The translations under genes and the position numbers were made by a program. The notes beneath the pieces are model-generated. The model worked only from the letters and a program-made list of their open reading frames with translations, had not been told where the DNA came from and did not search any database. Positions 49,626 through 59,897 of a stretch of 64,000 nt of DNA are shown one piece after another (the first letter of the stretch is position 1; each line of letters opens with the position of its first letter). The stretch is from contig MSXP01000006.1 in assembly GCA_002083635.1 (NCBI GenBank), forward strand, positions 202,561 through 266,560. Direction: 5' to 3'. The stretch comes from Proteobacteria bacterium ST_bin12 (GTDB taxonomy: Bacteria > Pseudomonadota > Gammaproteobacteria > Burkholderiales > Methylophilaceae).

Positions 49626-51791
49626 TCATAGCTTTCCGTAATAGCCTTCTTTTAACGCATCATAAAGATTGGCGGCACTATGAATTTCACCATCGTATTC
49701 AATTTCTTCATTGCCTTTTACTTCTAACTCAGTGCCATCTTCTAGCGTAAATTTGTACGTGGTATTTTCCAAATCTTTCTCTGTCACCAATACGCCTTGG
49801 AATGCTTCTGGGTTAAATCTAAAGGTCGTACAACCTTTTAGACCTTTGTCGTAGGCGTATAAGTAGATGTTTTTAAAGTCTTCAAAATCGTAATCCGTCG
49901 GCACGTTAATGGTTTTTGAGATTGAGCTATCAATCCATTTTTGTGATGCGGCTTGGATATCCACATGGGCTTTTGCCATGATGGTGGAAGAATCCAAGAA
50001 GTAATCTGGCAATTGCTCTTCTGGCTTATCGCTAAATGGCATGGCGTTTGGATTGACCAATTCGCGGTAAGCCAGCAATTCGTAAGAGAATACATCGACT
50101 TTCTCTTTAGATTTTTTGCCTTCGCGAATTACGTTGCGCGCATAGTGATGCGCAAATGAAGGCTCAATACCGTTACTGGCGTTGTTTGCCAAGCTTAATG
50201 ATATTGTGCCTGTTGGCGCGATGGAGCTATGATGCGTAAAGCGCACACCTTTGGCGGCAATTTGGTTACGCAAGCCTTCTGGAAACTGCTGCATATAGCG
50301 ACTATATTTACCCAGCAACACTTTACCTGCTACTTTTTGGCCAACTTTAATGCCGTCCGCCGCCATTTCTGGGCGTTTTGCCAGCATATCTGCGGTGATT
50401 TCAAACTTCTCTTCCATAATCGGCGCGGCGCCTTTTTCTTCAGCCAATTGCACGCCTACCTCCCAGCCTACCTCTGCCATCATGCGGGTGACTTCATCGG
50501 TAAATTTTAGTGAATCTTCTTCGCCGTATTTCATTTTCATCATGGTGAGTGATGAGCCTAAACCTAAATAGCCCATGCCATGACGGCGTTTACGTGCGAT
50601 TTCATCGCGTTGTTGTTGCAACGGCAAGCCATTGATTTCAACCACGTTATCTAACATGCGGGTGAAAATCGCCACTACTTCGCGGTATTCAGCCCAATCA
50701 AAATAGGCTTCGTCTGTGAATGGTTTTTTAACGAATTTAGTTAAGTTGACTGAGCCTAACAAACAAGCGCCATAAGGTGGCAATGGTTGCTCGCCGCATG
50801 GGTTGGTTGCGCGGATATTTTCGCAAAACCAGTTATTGTTCATTTCGTTTACGCGGTCAATCAAAATAAAACCTGGCTCAGCAAAGTCGTAAGTGCTAGA
50901 CATAATCACATCCCACAAACGACGTGCTTTAATGGTTTTATACACACGGCAAGCGACTTTGCCTGCATCTACACCATCAGTTTTAGTGAGGTATTTGCCT
51001 TTGACTGGCCACTCGCGCCACACTACTTGGCTTTCGTCATTCACGTTTAAGCCATCCACAATTGCTTCTTTTTCGGTGACAGGAAAAGCCAATTTCCATT
51101 CGGAATCAGCTTTTACCGCTTCCATAAATTCTTTGGTGATTAAGCAGCTTAGGTTAAATTGGCGTAAACGGCCATTTTCACGTTTGGCTTTAATAAAATC
51201 TGTTACATCTGGGTGAGAGATATCGAACGTTGCCATTTGCGCACCACGACGACCACCTGCGCTAGATACCGTAAAACACATTTTGTCGTAGATATCCATA
51301 AAAGATAGTGGGCCGCTGGTGTAAGCGCCTGCACCCGCCACAAATGCGCCTTTTGGACGCAAGGTAGAAAACTCGTAACCGATACCGCAACCTGCTTTTA
51401 GCGTTAAGCCAGCTTCGTGCACCTTATTTAAAATGTTGTCCATGCTATCTTCCACCACGCCAGAGACGGTGCAGTTGATGGTTGAAGTCGCTGGTTTGTG
51501 CTCTAACGCACCTGCATTTGAGGTAATGCGGCCTGCTGGAATTGCACCACGGCGCAATGCCCATAGAAATTTCTCATGCCATTCATGGCGTTTTTCTTCA
51601 GTGGTTTCTACATCAGCCAGGGCGCGCGCTACGCGTGAATAAGAGTCATCCATATTTTGATCAACATGGTCACCATTTTTTGCTTTCAGTCGATATTTTT
51701 TATCCCAAATATCTAATGACACCGATTGAATTGGAATCTCAGTTGCGATGTTTTCAGATAATTTGCTTGCTGGTTCAACAACTTTTAGCAT
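49626..51791 (-). CDS. nrdJa: NrdJa, catalytic subunit of class II ribonucleotide reductase
   Basis: A 721-residue adenosylcobalamin-dependent reductase, catalytic part. It has the first redox Cys in TSTINCTVSG (C107), NPCGEQPLPPYGACLLG with N330, C332 and E334 of the active site, and RKRRHGMGYLGLG. It lacks the Cys-rich C-terminal end of single-chain enzymes, which the separate NrdJb supplies. It reduces ribonucleotides without oxygen dependence. The start at 51791 follows GGGAG. The island's recombinase operon begins just downstream, and nrdJb is 40 kb away on the same strand, so the normal pair is split. Paired NrdR boxes lie upstream. Confidence 0.93.
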   Translation of the reverse strand: MLKVVEPASKLSENIATEIPIQSVSLDIWDKKYRLKAKNGDHVDQNMDDSYSRVARALADVETTEEKRHEWHEKFLWALRRGAIPAGRITSNAGALEHKPATSTINCTVSGVVEDSMDNILNKVHEAGLTLKAGCGIGYEFSTLRPKGAFVAGAGAYTSGPLSFMDIYDKMCFTVSSAGGRRGAQMATFDISHPDVTDFIKAKRENGRLRQFNLSCLITKEFMEAVKADSEWKLAFPVTEKEAIVDGLNVNDESQVVWREWPVKGKYLTKTDGVDAGKVACRVYKTIKARRLWDVIMSSTYDFAEPGFILIDRVNEMNNNWFCENIRATNPCGEQPLPPYGACLLGSVNLTKFVKKPFTDEAYFDWAEYREVVAIFTRMLDNVVEINGLPLQQQRDEIARKRRHGMGYLGLGSSLTMMKMKYGEEDSLKFTDEVTRMMAEVGWEVGVQLAEEKGAAPIMEEKFEITADMLAKRPEMAADGIKVGQKVAGKVLLGKYSRYMQQFPEGLRNQIAAKGVRFTHHSSIAPTGTISLSLANNASNGIEPSFAHHYARNVIREGKKSKEKVDVFSYELLAYRELVNPNAMPFSDKPEEQLPDYFLDSSTIMAKAHVDIQAASQKWIDSSISKTINVPTDYDFEDFKNIYLYAYDKGLKGCTTFRFNPEAFQGVLVTEKDLENTTYKFTLEDGTELEVKGNEEIEYDGEIHSAANLYDALKEGYYGKL

Positions 51792-51921
51792 GACTTGCTC
51801 CCTTAATTTTTTTATTTAATCTGTATTGCTCACAGAAAAATCAATGTAATTAGTTAACTCTTTGATTTAACTAGTTAAGCATATAACTTAACCACTTTTT
51901 GATGAAAAATATTCTGCTTAA

Positions 51922-51969
51922 ACACAACATATTGTGCACTGGGTGTAAATTTATGCCTTTATTTTGTGT
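51922..51969 (-). promoter_or_regulatory. Pair of NrdR boxes upstream of nrdJa
   Basis: ACACAACATATTGTGC (51922-51937) is a close match to the NrdR consensus; a weaker half-conserved copy TGCCTTTATTTTGTGT lies at 51954-51969, 32 bp away. The spacing suits co-operative NrdR binding and repression when dATP is high. The rest of the 51792-52174 region is AT-rich, with TAGTTAA repeats near 51851-51878 and no gene; it should also hold the waaA promoter. Confidence 0.65.
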
Positions 51970-52174
51970 TCGTCAACCCTATTTTTTCATTCATTTTTGC
52001 ACCACTTTGGTGTGATTTTTCTTAAAATGAGGCCAGTATTTGCGTTGAGTTGTGGTGAGTGTTTACTGACTTAATTCAAAAATAAAAAAATAAATAAGTC
52101 GCTTAAAAAGTCTATTTGTGAGTACGGCCATAAAGCCACAAAAACAGCGCGCTTAAATTGTGAGAAAATGCAGC

Positions 52175-53443
52175 ATGAATCGCTTTTTATATTCGGTGTT
52201 GCTGTATATAGTTTTGCCTTTTGTGCCGCTTAAATTATGGTGGCGCGGCATTAAGCAGCCTGCTTATCGGCAATATTGGCGCGAGCGATTTGGCTTTTAT
52301 GATAAGAGTTTTTACGCTAAAAAAAGTGTTAAGTCTGTTATTTGGCTGCATTGCGTTTCGGTAGGTGAAACACGCGCGGCAGAACCACTCATCAAAGCCT
52401 TGCAAACGCAGTATCCGCATCATCAGATTTTGCTCACACACACAACGCCCACTGGCCGCGAAACCAGTGAGCAGCTTTTTGGTGATGGCGTGCTACGTGT
52501 TTATCTGCCCTACGATTTGCCGTTTGCAGTCCAGCGTTTTTTAACACATTTTCAACCCAAAATTGGTTTGTTAATGGAAACCGAATTGTGGTTTAACTTG
52601 ATTGCTACCTGCAAAAAAAGTCATATTCCGTTGCTATTGCTGAATGCGCGTCTTTCAGAAAAATCAGCAAAAGGTTATGGCAAGCTGGGTAAATTGGTAT
52701 CCGAAGGTTTGCAAAACTTAGATGCGATTGCCGCACAAACAGTTGTAGATGCAACACGATTACAAATATTAGGCGCGCGCAATGTGCAAGTGTTTGGTAA
52801 TTTAAAATTCGACGTAAAACCCCCAGCGGATGCGTATGAAAAAGGCTTAAAACTGCGTGCATTATTGGGTAAAAAAATTGTATTTTTGGCCGCCAGCACC
52901 CGCGAGGGTGAAGAAAGCTTGATATTGGAAGCGATTAGAGATTTAAATATTTTAACGATTGTCGTGCCGCGCCATCCGCAACGATTTGATGAAGTCGCGC
53001 AGTTATTGAAAGATGTCAATTCAAAATTTGTGCGCCGTAGCCAATTAGCCACACCAATTGATGAAACTGTTCAAATTGTTTTAGGCGATAGTATGGGCGA
53101 ATTGTTCAGTTATTACGCGGCGTGTGATTTCACTTTTGTGGGCGGTAGCTTGCTTAAATTTGGCGGGCAAAATTTAATTGAGCCAGCTATTATGGGCAAA
53201 CCGATTTTGATTGGCGAGCATACTTATAACTTTGCTGATGCCAGCAAAAACGCGCTGATGCTGGGTGCAGCTATACAAGTGACTTGTGTTGAAGATTTGC
53301 GCGAAAAAATCCAATATCTACGTGACAACAGCGAAGCAAGAGCCAACATGCAACAAGCTAGTTTGCAGTTTAGCCAAGCATCGACTGGCGCAACGTTGCG
53401 CACCATGGAAATGATTGAAACCCACTTATTTAAAAGTATTTAA
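52175..53443 (+). CDS. waaA: WaaA, Kdo transferase
   Basis: A 423-residue GT-B glycosyltransferase that adds Kdo from CMP-Kdo to lipid A precursor at the inner membrane. It has an N-terminal anchor (LYSVLLYIVLPFVPLKLWWR), WLHCVSVGETRAAEPLIKAL near residues 60-80 with the catalytic-type Glu, LLMETELWFNLI, RHPQRF and the C-terminal FVGGSLLKFGGQNLIEPA. I place the start at the ATG 52175 (GAGAA nine bases upstream) instead of the GTG-type frame start at 52160. The gene is essential in most Gram-negatives, so this side of the island is core chromosome. Confidence 0.93.
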   Translation: MNRFLYSVLLYIVLPFVPLKLWWRGIKQPAYRQYWRERFGFYDKSFYAKKSVKSVIWLHCVSVGETRAAEPLIKALQTQYPHHQILLTHTTPTGRETSEQLFGDGVLRVYLPYDLPFAVQRFLTHFQPKIGLLMETELWFNLIATCKKSHIPLLLLNARLSEKSAKGYGKLGKLVSEGLQNLDAIAAQTVVDATRLQILGARNVQVFGNLKFDVKPPADAYEKGLKLRALLGKKIVFLAASTREGEESLILEAIRDLNILTIVVPRHPQRFDEVAQLLKDVNSKFVRRSQLATPIDETVQIVLGDSMGELFSYYAACDFTFVGGSLLKFGGQNLIEPAIMGKPILIGEHTYNFADASKNALMLGAAIQVTCVEDLREKIQYLRDNSEARANMQQASLQFSQASTGATLRTMEMIETHLFKSI

Positions 53444-53482
53444 TTAAACGTACTTAACCCAATATTTGCCTCAAAAAAAGGG

Positions 53483-54070
53483 TTAAGTAACCGCAATCGC
53501 TTTCACGTACACTAATTCGCAAGCGCCGTTTCCTGTGTCGTTTCGCGTCAGTGAGCTTTTCCAGCGCCAGCCATCTGCTGATTTTGCCTCGACCAAATAG
53601 CCGCTAATTGTCACCAATTGCCCTACTTTAATAGTCTTAAGTGTTTTTTCAATTTGACTATTGGCGGGAATCATATGCATATTGGCGCTGCTGGTTTCGA
53701 TGAGTTCGCGCGGTACTGGGAAAGCTTCCACACGCCAATAATAAAAACGATTTGATTGCGATATTTGAATGTCTTTTAGTACAGAATCGTCTGACATGAC
53801 GCCCCAACCCAAGGCCAAATCAACGGGGGCTAAATCTGCCTCGCGTCCGAATGTGTAATGTTTGGTGGATAACACGCGGGCTTTAATATGAAAGTTTTGC
53901 AATGGATGAATGTTGTAATCGTCAAACTTAAATTCAGCCTCACGCGTGCGTTCTTGTATCGGCTGTTGGCTTGCTAAAACGCCTGCGCCGTGGATAACTG
54001 GGCGATTTGAAAAGTGTTGGTAAGCGCCGTAACCAATCAAAATGAAACAAATGATTAGCTTCCAGTTCAC
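53483..54070 (-). CDS. Membrane-anchored protein of unknown function
   Basis: A 195-residue protein with one N-terminal membrane segment (MNWKLIICFILIGYGAYQHF) and a soluble part likely to face the periplasm. Recognisable features are GAGVLASQQPIQE just after the anchor, the DLALGWGVMSD strand and a C-terminal TISGYLVEA...GWRWKSSLTRNDTGNGACE segment. It resembles a widely spread uncharacterised family in proteobacteria. It follows the isochorismatase-like gene by 8 bases on the same strand, so they may share a transcript. No function is suggested. Confidence 0.75.
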   Translation of the reverse strand: MNWKLIICFILIGYGAYQHFSNRPVIHGAGVLASQQPIQERTREAEFKFDDYNIHPLQNFHIKARVLSTKHYTFGREADLAPVDLALGWGVMSDDSVLKDIQISQSNRFYYWRVEAFPVPRELIETSSANMHMIPANSQIEKTLKTIKVGQLVTISGYLVEAKSADGWRWKSSLTRNDTGNGACELVYVKAIAVT

Positions 54071-54078
54071 GCTAAGCG

Positions 54079-54639
54079 CTATCGAATAAGCTGAGAAACA
54101 GCTTTAAACGCAGTGTGGTTGGCGTTACTTAACCACTCAAATACAACAGATTCTGTATTAGTGATGATGCACCCCGCGTTACGCATGCGCGCGATAGCAT
54201 TGGTTTTATTGATTGGATTGCGCGAAATAATCGCATCTTCCACCACAAAAACTTGCTTATTCGCTTTGATTAAATCTAGCGCGGTTTGAAGCACACAAAT
54301 ATGCGATTCCATACCCGCGACTATGATTTGGGGTTGATCGCGATGCAGTTGCTGGTTAAATTTTGGCACGCTAGCTGCTGAAAAAGTGGTTTTTGCTATA
54401 GGCTTATTTGCGCCAATATGCTGTTTAATTTCTGGCAAAGTTTCGCCCAAGCCTTGCGGATACTGTTCTGTGACAATTGTGTGCACAGCAAGCAAACTGG
54501 CTGCCTTCGCCAAAATTCCACAATTTTTAATCACCGCTTGCATGGCATCTGGCTGCATGGCATTAATAAGCTTGGTTTGCATATCGATGATGGCAAGCTG
54601 ACTCAGCTCGATTTTGGCTATGTTATGGGTAGTGTTCAT
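54079..54639 (-). CDS. Isochorismatase-like cysteine hydrolase
   Basis: A 186-residue hydrolase. The catalytic triad positions are visible: Asp19 in LAIIDMQTKL, a Lys in IAKTTFSA and Cys near 117 in GMESHICVLQTALDL. The sequence VTEQYPQGLG before the Lys is typical of the YcaC-type branch. Substrates of the branch vary (amides, carbamates) and cannot be predicted. It starts on the last base of the tolC stop, so is translated with tolC; the link is probably only transcriptional. Confidence 0.88.
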   Translation of the reverse strand: MNTTHNIAKIELSQLAIIDMQTKLINAMQPDAMQAVIKNCGILAKAASLLAVHTIVTEQYPQGLGETLPEIKQHIGANKPIAKTTFSAASVPKFNQQLHRDQPQIIVAGMESHICVLQTALDLIKANKQVFVVEDAIISRNPINKTNAIARMRNAGCIITNTESVVFEWLSNANHTAFKAVSQLIR

Positions 54640-55997
54640 TATTCAGCCAGAACCAGTTGCTGATTAATATCTTGCAAATCAACCTCTGCCACCACGCCAG
54701 TAGCGGATTTTAAACGGATTATATTCACCAAATAATTGTAGCGCGCCTGCAATAAATCGCGCTTAGCCGAAAACAATTGCTGTTGGGCATTAAGCACATC
54801 CACACTAATACGCACGCCCACTTCATAGCCCAATTTGGTTGAATCTAACTGACTTTGGCTGCTGACTAATGCTTGCTCTAGCGCTTTAATTTGCGCGATG
54901 CTGCTGCTTAAATTTAAAAATGCGCGTTGGGTATCTAAATCGGTTTGGCGGCGTGCAATTTCTACATCGTCTTTAGCTTTTTGTTGATTTAATATGGCTT
55001 GGCGCACGCGCGAGCTAATTGCACCGCCTTGATACAGTGGAATTTGTAGCTGCAAGCCAATGCTGGTGCTGTCAAATTGGTTACCAAAGCCGTTTAAGCC
55101 GCCATTGGTGTAATTATCGGTATAGTTGGCCACCGCATCTAAAGTCGGCATATGCGCCGCCTTGTTAAACGCTACGTCTTGCTCTGCCAGTTTTAAAGTG
55201 TCTTGCTGAATGGCAATATTCAGGTTGTTTTTTTGCGCAACATCCAATAGGTTTTGCATAGGCTGATTCAACTGGCTTACTTGAATATCACTTTTAACCG
55301 TAGCTAATGTTGCAGGTAGCTCGCCCGTAATTTGCTCAATTTCGTGTTGCGCAATTTGGTAAGCATTTACTGCAGCAATCTCTTGCGCCACGATTAGATC
55401 AAAGCGTGCTTGCGCTTCGTTTACATCGGTAATGGTCGCGGTGCCTACTTCAAACGTAATTTTAGCTTGCTCTAACTGGCTTAAAATAGCCGTTTTTTGC
55501 GCCTTAATTAATTCAATCTGGTCTTGCGCAATCAGCACATTAAAATAAGCCTGCGTAGTGCGCAAAATCAAATTTTGCTGGCTTAAATGGTATTGCTTGT
55601 CTGCAATACTCACTTGCGTGAGACTCTGATTGATTTGCACTAAATTTTGTTGCCGATAAATCGGCTGGCGCGCTTCTAAGCCATAATTATAGCCTTCAAA
55701 ACTAGCACCACCTTCAACGCGTGGAAAGTTTGACTGCACGTTATTAAATGCAATATTACTTCTGGTCGCAGTAATGCCTGCACTAAACGAAACCGTGGGT
55801 CTATACAAAGCTTTGCCTTGCTCAATGATTTCTTGAGCGGCTTTGTTGCTGCTTAATGCAGAAGCCAACACAGGGTCACGCGCCAAGGCTTGATGATAAA
55901 TATCCAGCAAACTCAGCGGTTTATCTTGTGCATGCAAAGCTGTTGGCAAAAGCGCACTCAACAAAAACGCTTTTAATATAAGCGGCTTAAATAACAT
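54639..55997 (-). CDS. tolC: TolC-like outer-membrane efflux protein
   Basis: A 452-residue outer-membrane channel. I place the start at ATG 55997, directly after the pcm stop, so that the protein begins MLFKPLILKAFLLSALLPTALHAQ, a normal signal peptide; the frame itself is open 69 bases further into pcm. It has the two TolC repeats (SLLDIYHQALARDPVLASAL and GVRISVDVLNAQQQLFSAKR). It would serve as the duct for the RND pump at 56718 or type I secretion. The pcm-tolC order is common in betaproteobacteria. Confidence 0.9.
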   Translation of the reverse strand: MLFKPLILKAFLLSALLPTALHAQDKPLSLLDIYHQALARDPVLASALSSNKAAQEIIEQGKALYRPTVSFSAGITATRSNIAFNNVQSNFPRVEGGASFEGYNYGLEARQPIYRQQNLVQINQSLTQVSIADKQYHLSQQNLILRTTQAYFNVLIAQDQIELIKAQKTAILSQLEQAKITFEVGTATITDVNEAQARFDLIVAQEIAAVNAYQIAQHEIEQITGELPATLATVKSDIQVSQLNQPMQNLLDVAQKNNLNIAIQQDTLKLAEQDVAFNKAAHMPTLDAVANYTDNYTNGGLNGFGNQFDSTSIGLQLQIPLYQGGAISSRVRQAILNQQKAKDDVEIARRQTDLDTQRAFLNLSSSIAQIKALEQALVSSQSQLDSTKLGYEVGVRISVDVLNAQQQLFSAKRDLLQARYNYLVNIIRLKSATGVVAEVDLQDINQQLVLAE

Positions 55998-55998
55998 A

Positions 55999-56676
55999 TT
56001 AAAACTCAAAAGTAGTGGCTTGCGGTGCGTTAACCAACTCCGGCACGTAAGTTTCAAACAATACATCTTGCCTAAAACCAGCTTCAGAAAAGCGTTGAAT
56101 CAGGGTGGCTTGCATGGCAGGGCCTGTGCCCAAAACAATCAATAATGCGCCGCCAATCGCCAACTGATGGCGCACATTGGGTGGCTCTATTGGTGAGGAA
56201 GCGGTGTAGACGATTAAATCAAACGGGGCCTGATTTGACAGGCCCAATGCGCCGTCTGCCACCATTAGGGTGACATTTTGCACGCCTTGCTGAGCAAGAC
56301 TTTTGGCTGCTTTTGCACTAATTTCAGCATTAACTTCAATAGAAGTCACATGTTTCGCCAAGCTTGCCAGCAGCGCTGTCATGTAGCCACTGCCTGTACC
56401 AATGTGCAATACATTGTGCGTTTTTTGCACACTCAATGCCTGCAAAATACGGCCTTCCAGCTTTGGGCTAAGCATGGTTTGGCCTGCGCCAATGGGGATT
56501 TCAATATCAGCAAAAGCCAAGCCTTGATATTCGGCTGGCACAAAGTGTTCGCGCGGAATTTCATTGAGCAATGCCAGTACTACTGGGTCTAACACTTCCC
56601 ATGTGCGGATTTGCTGTTCTATCATATTAAATCGCGCGGTTTCACTTGCCGTTTTCGTTTCTACTGTTTGTATCAT
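55999..56676 (-). CDS. pcm: Protein-L-isoaspartate O-methyltransferase
   Basis: A 225-residue SAM-dependent methyltransferase that starts repair of damaged aspartyl residues. It has motif I NVLHIGTGSGYMTALLASLA near residues 88-107, the IPIGAGQTMLSPKLEGRILQ segment that binds the peptide, and SIEVNAEISAKA. The second ATG (56676, after GAGAG) is the better start; four residues more are possible at 56688. This branch (Pcm-like next to tolC in betaproteobacteria) may not act on isoaspartate strictly. It is followed at one base by tolC. Confidence 0.88.
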   Translation of the reverse strand: MIQTVETKTASETARFNMIEQQIRTWEVLDPVVLALLNEIPREHFVPAEYQGLAFADIEIPIGAGQTMLSPKLEGRILQALSVQKTHNVLHIGTGSGYMTALLASLAKHVTSIEVNAEISAKAAKSLAQQGVQNVTLMVADGALGLSNQAPFDLIVYTASSPIEPPNVRHQLAIGGALLIVLGTGPAMQATLIQRFSEAGFRQDVLFETYVPELVNAPQATTFEF

Positions 56677-56717
56677 GTCAACTCTCATTAATTTAAGCTT
56701 AATTATAACTGAAGTAC

Positions 56718-59700
56718 TTAACTGGTTTCAGGTACTTTAACCCTAAACCAGGCTGCGTATAATGCAGGTAAAAACAATACGGTTAAAATAGTGGCAATTG
56801 CCAAACCGCCCATAATAGCTACTGCCATTGGCCCAAAAAATACGCTGCGGGTGAGCGGTATCATGGCCAATATGGCAGCCGCTGCTGTTAGCACAATCGG
56901 CCTAAAGCGGCGTATGGTCGATTCTACAATCGCCTGCCAAGCAGGCAAACCGCTGGCTTTGTCTTGGTCAATTTGATCGACCAAAATGACTGAATTGCGC
57001 ATAATCATGCCAGATAAAGCGATAGTGCCAAGCATGGCCACAAAACCAAACGGCTGATTAAACAACAACAACCCTATTGTGACCCCAATTAAGCCTAATG
57101 GTGCGGTAAGCAAGACTAAAAATACGCGCGAAAAACTTTGTAACTGCAAAATTAATAGCGTTAATACCACCACCAAAAATAAAGGTGCGCCTTTTGCTAC
57201 CGATGCGCCGCCTTTAGCTGACTCTTCCACCGCGCCACCTGTTTCAACCGTTACACCGAGCGGTAAATTGGCTTTAATATTGACGAGTTTTTCTTCTATT
57301 TGCGCTGACACCACTGGCGCTTGCAAATCGCCGCGTAAATGCGCGCGCACTGTGATTGAAGGCACGCGGTTACGCCGCCAAATCACGCCTTCTTCAAACT
57401 CAGAAGTAATCGTTGCCAATTGCGCTAAAGGCACAGCAGATTGGTTGGCGAGCTGATTTTCACTGCCATTTTGCACATTTATCATCAAATTGGGCAGGCG
57501 CGATAATTGCGTGCGCTCAACTTCTGCGCCGCGCGCCACAATATCAATGCGCTCATTGCCCTCTCTAAATTCGGTGATATACAGCTCGCTCAAAGCGGCA
57601 TTTAAAACACTGGCGACATCAACCGAACTCACACCCAGCAATCTGGCTTTTGCTTGGTCAATGCTCACTTTAATCACTTTGCTGGGCTCTTCCCAGCCTA
57701 ATTGCACATTCACTAAATTAGGGTTGGCGCGCATCACATCGGCAATTTGATGTGAAATCTGGCGAATCTGCCCGATATTGCTGCCATCCACCCTGAACTG
57801 GACTGGGAATCCAACAGGAGGGCCGTTTTCTAGCCGTAATACAGATGCTCTTAAGGCAGGAAAATCACGTTCAAACAAACTCAACAATTCGCTACGTAAT
57901 GTTTCGCGCGCCTGCAAATCTTTAGTTAATATCACAAATTGAGCAAATCCTTGGTGCGGCAACTGCACATCTAAAGGCAAATAATAGCGTGGCGCGCCTG
58001 TGCCAACGTATGCCACAAAATTATCAATGCCTTTATTTTTCTGATTCCAAGCGCGTAGCCAAGATTCTAACTTTTTCACCTCTTTATTCGTTGCAATATA
58101 AGTCGCGCCCTCAGTCATGCGCATATCCACCACCAATTCCAAACGCGTTGAATCTGGGAAAAATTGTTGTTGCACTTTGCCGAAACCTAAAATAGATAAC
58201 ACAAACAATATCAAGGTAATCGTAATCACGGTTTTGCGATAGCGCACGCAAGTGGTGACTAATGAACGAAAACGGGTATAAAATGCGCTGTTATAAATAT
58301 CGTGATGATGATTTTTTTCTGTTTTAGCCGCAAACTTAACCCTATTTTTAAGCCAAATTTTAAGCTTAGAATCTGTTGGTTTTTTGCTGTAATCGGGTAA
58401 TAAATGATAGCCGAGATACGGCACAAAAATCACCGCTGCCACCCATGAAATCATCAAGGCAATCGCAGAAACCTGAAAGATTGACCGCGTATATTCGCCA
58501 GTAGAACTGGCCGCAGTTGCAATCGGCAAAAATCCTGCAACTGTAACTAATGTGCCAGTCAGCATTGGCATAGCGGTTGAGGTATAAGCAAATGCCGCCG
58601 CTTGCATGCGCTGCATACCTTGCTCCATTTTGGATGACATCATTTCTACGGCAATAATCGCGTCATCCACCAGCAAGCCCAGCGCCAATATCAGCGCGCC
58701 CAGTGAAATTTTATGCAAGCCAATATCCATTAATTGCATCACCAAAAAAGTGGCTGCCAGCACAACGGGAATAGTAATGGCCACCACAATACCTGTGCGC
58801 AAGCCAAGGGAAAGCAGGCTAACGCCTAATACAATCACCAATGCTTCAATTAAAGAAGTGACAAAGTCGTTGACCGAATTGGCGACAATTTTAGGTTGTG
58901 CAGTCACGGTTTCGAAGCTTAACCCTACTGGCAGATTTTGTTGAATGCGGGCTATTTTTGCGTCCAGCTCATGCCCCAACGCAATCACATCGCCGCCCTC
59001 ACGCATGCTTACGCCCAGCAGCAAAGTCTCTGCTCCGTTATAACGCACCGTATCTCTGGGCGGATTTTCATAGCCGCGATAAATACGCGCCACATCGCCT
59101 AGCCTAAAATCTTGATTATTGGCGCGCAGCCTTAAATTGCGTAGATTGTCTAAGGTGTTATAACGGCCTGATACCTCAATACGAATGCGCTCGTTTGATG
59201 AATCGAACGTACCACTTTTGACGACAGCGTTTTGCGTTTGTATTGTATTCACTAGCGCGCTGGTGCTAATGCCTAAGGTAGAAAGCTTGGCGTTTGATAA
59301 CTCAATATATACACGCTGTCTTTGCTCGCCAAAAAAATCAATTTTTGCCACATCTTTAGCGGTTAACAATTCCGCACGGATGATTTCTGCTTGCCTTTTT
59401 AACGCATAGTTATCAAAACCATCGCCGGTTAGCGCATACATGCTGCCGTAAACATCGCTAAATTCGTCGTTAAAAGTAAGGCTTTCAATGTTTTGTGGCA
59501 AGGTATGGCGAATATCCCCTACTTTTTTGCGGATTTGATACCAAATATCAGGAATATCCTCTGAAAACGTATCATCTTTAATCACAATAAAAATGACAGA
59601 TTCACCAGGCCTGGAGTAGCTGCTGGTGTAATCTAGATGCGGTGTTTCTTGTAACTTTTTTTCGAGCTTATCAGTGATTTGTTGCTCTACTTCAATCGCG

Positions 59701-59897
59701 CTCGCCCCTGGCCAACTGGTGCGCACTAGCATCACTTTAAACGTAAAAGGCGGGTCTTCAGATTGACCTAATTTACTGTATGCCAACAAGCCCGAAATTG
59801 TGAGGATTAACATCAAATACAACACTAATGTTTGATGATTTAATGCCCAAACAGATAGGTTAAAACCAGTTTTTTGTATATTTTCTGGCTCGCTCAT
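56718..59897 (-). CDS. RND efflux permease (HAE1-type)
   Basis: A 1059-residue proton-driven inner-membrane pump. Helix 4 carries the proton-relay pair in LALGLLVDDAIIAVEMMSSK. Other marks are the N-terminal NHQTLVLYLMLILTISGLLA, the first periplasmic loop with SYSRPGESVIFIVI, and SGMIMRNSVILVDQID near the C-terminus. The pattern is nearer to the hydrophobe/amphiphile group than to metal pumps, and the substrate is probably organic compounds. It overlaps the adaptor gene by 4 bases (ATGA). With the tolC gene downstream and the TetR gene upstream it forms a complete regulated efflux set. Confidence 0.93.
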   Translation of the reverse strand: MSEPENIQKTGFNLSVWALNHQTLVLYLMLILTISGLLAYSKLGQSEDPPFTFKVMLVRTSWPGASAIEVEQQITDKLEKKLQETPHLDYTSSYSRPGESVIFIVIKDDTFSEDIPDIWYQIRKKVGDIRHTLPQNIESLTFNDEFSDVYGSMYALTGDGFDNYALKRQAEIIRAELLTAKDVAKIDFFGEQRQRVYIELSNAKLSTLGISTSALVNTIQTQNAVVKSGTFDSSNERIRIEVSGRYNTLDNLRNLRLRANNQDFRLGDVARIYRGYENPPRDTVRYNGAETLLLGVSMREGGDVIALGHELDAKIARIQQNLPVGLSFETVTAQPKIVANSVNDFVTSLIEALVIVLGVSLLSLGLRTGIVVAITIPVVLAATFLVMQLMDIGLHKISLGALILALGLLVDDAIIAVEMMSSKMEQGMQRMQAAAFAYTSTAMPMLTGTLVTVAGFLPIATAASSTGEYTRSIFQVSAIALMISWVAAVIFVPYLGYHLLPDYSKKPTDSKLKIWLKNRVKFAAKTEKNHHHDIYNSAFYTRFRSLVTTCVRYRKTVITITLILFVLSILGFGKVQQQFFPDSTRLELVVDMRMTEGATYIATNKEVKKLESWLRAWNQKNKGIDNFVAYVGTGAPRYYLPLDVQLPHQGFAQFVILTKDLQARETLRSELLSLFERDFPALRASVLRLENGPPVGFPVQFRVDGSNIGQIRQISHQIADVMRANPNLVNVQLGWEEPSKVIKVSIDQAKARLLGVSSVDVASVLNAALSELYITEFREGNERIDIVARGAEVERTQLSRLPNLMINVQNGSENQLANQSAVPLAQLATITSEFEEGVIWRRNRVPSITVRAHLRGDLQAPVVSAQIEEKLVNIKANLPLGVTVETGGAVEESAKGGASVAKGAPLFLVVVLTLLILQLQSFSRVFLVLLTAPLGLIGVTIGLLLFNQPFGFVAMLGTIALSGMIMRNSVILVDQIDQDKASGLPAWQAIVESTIRRFRPIVLTAAAAILAMIPLTRSVFFGPMAVAIMGGLAIATILTVLFLPALYAAWFRVKVPETS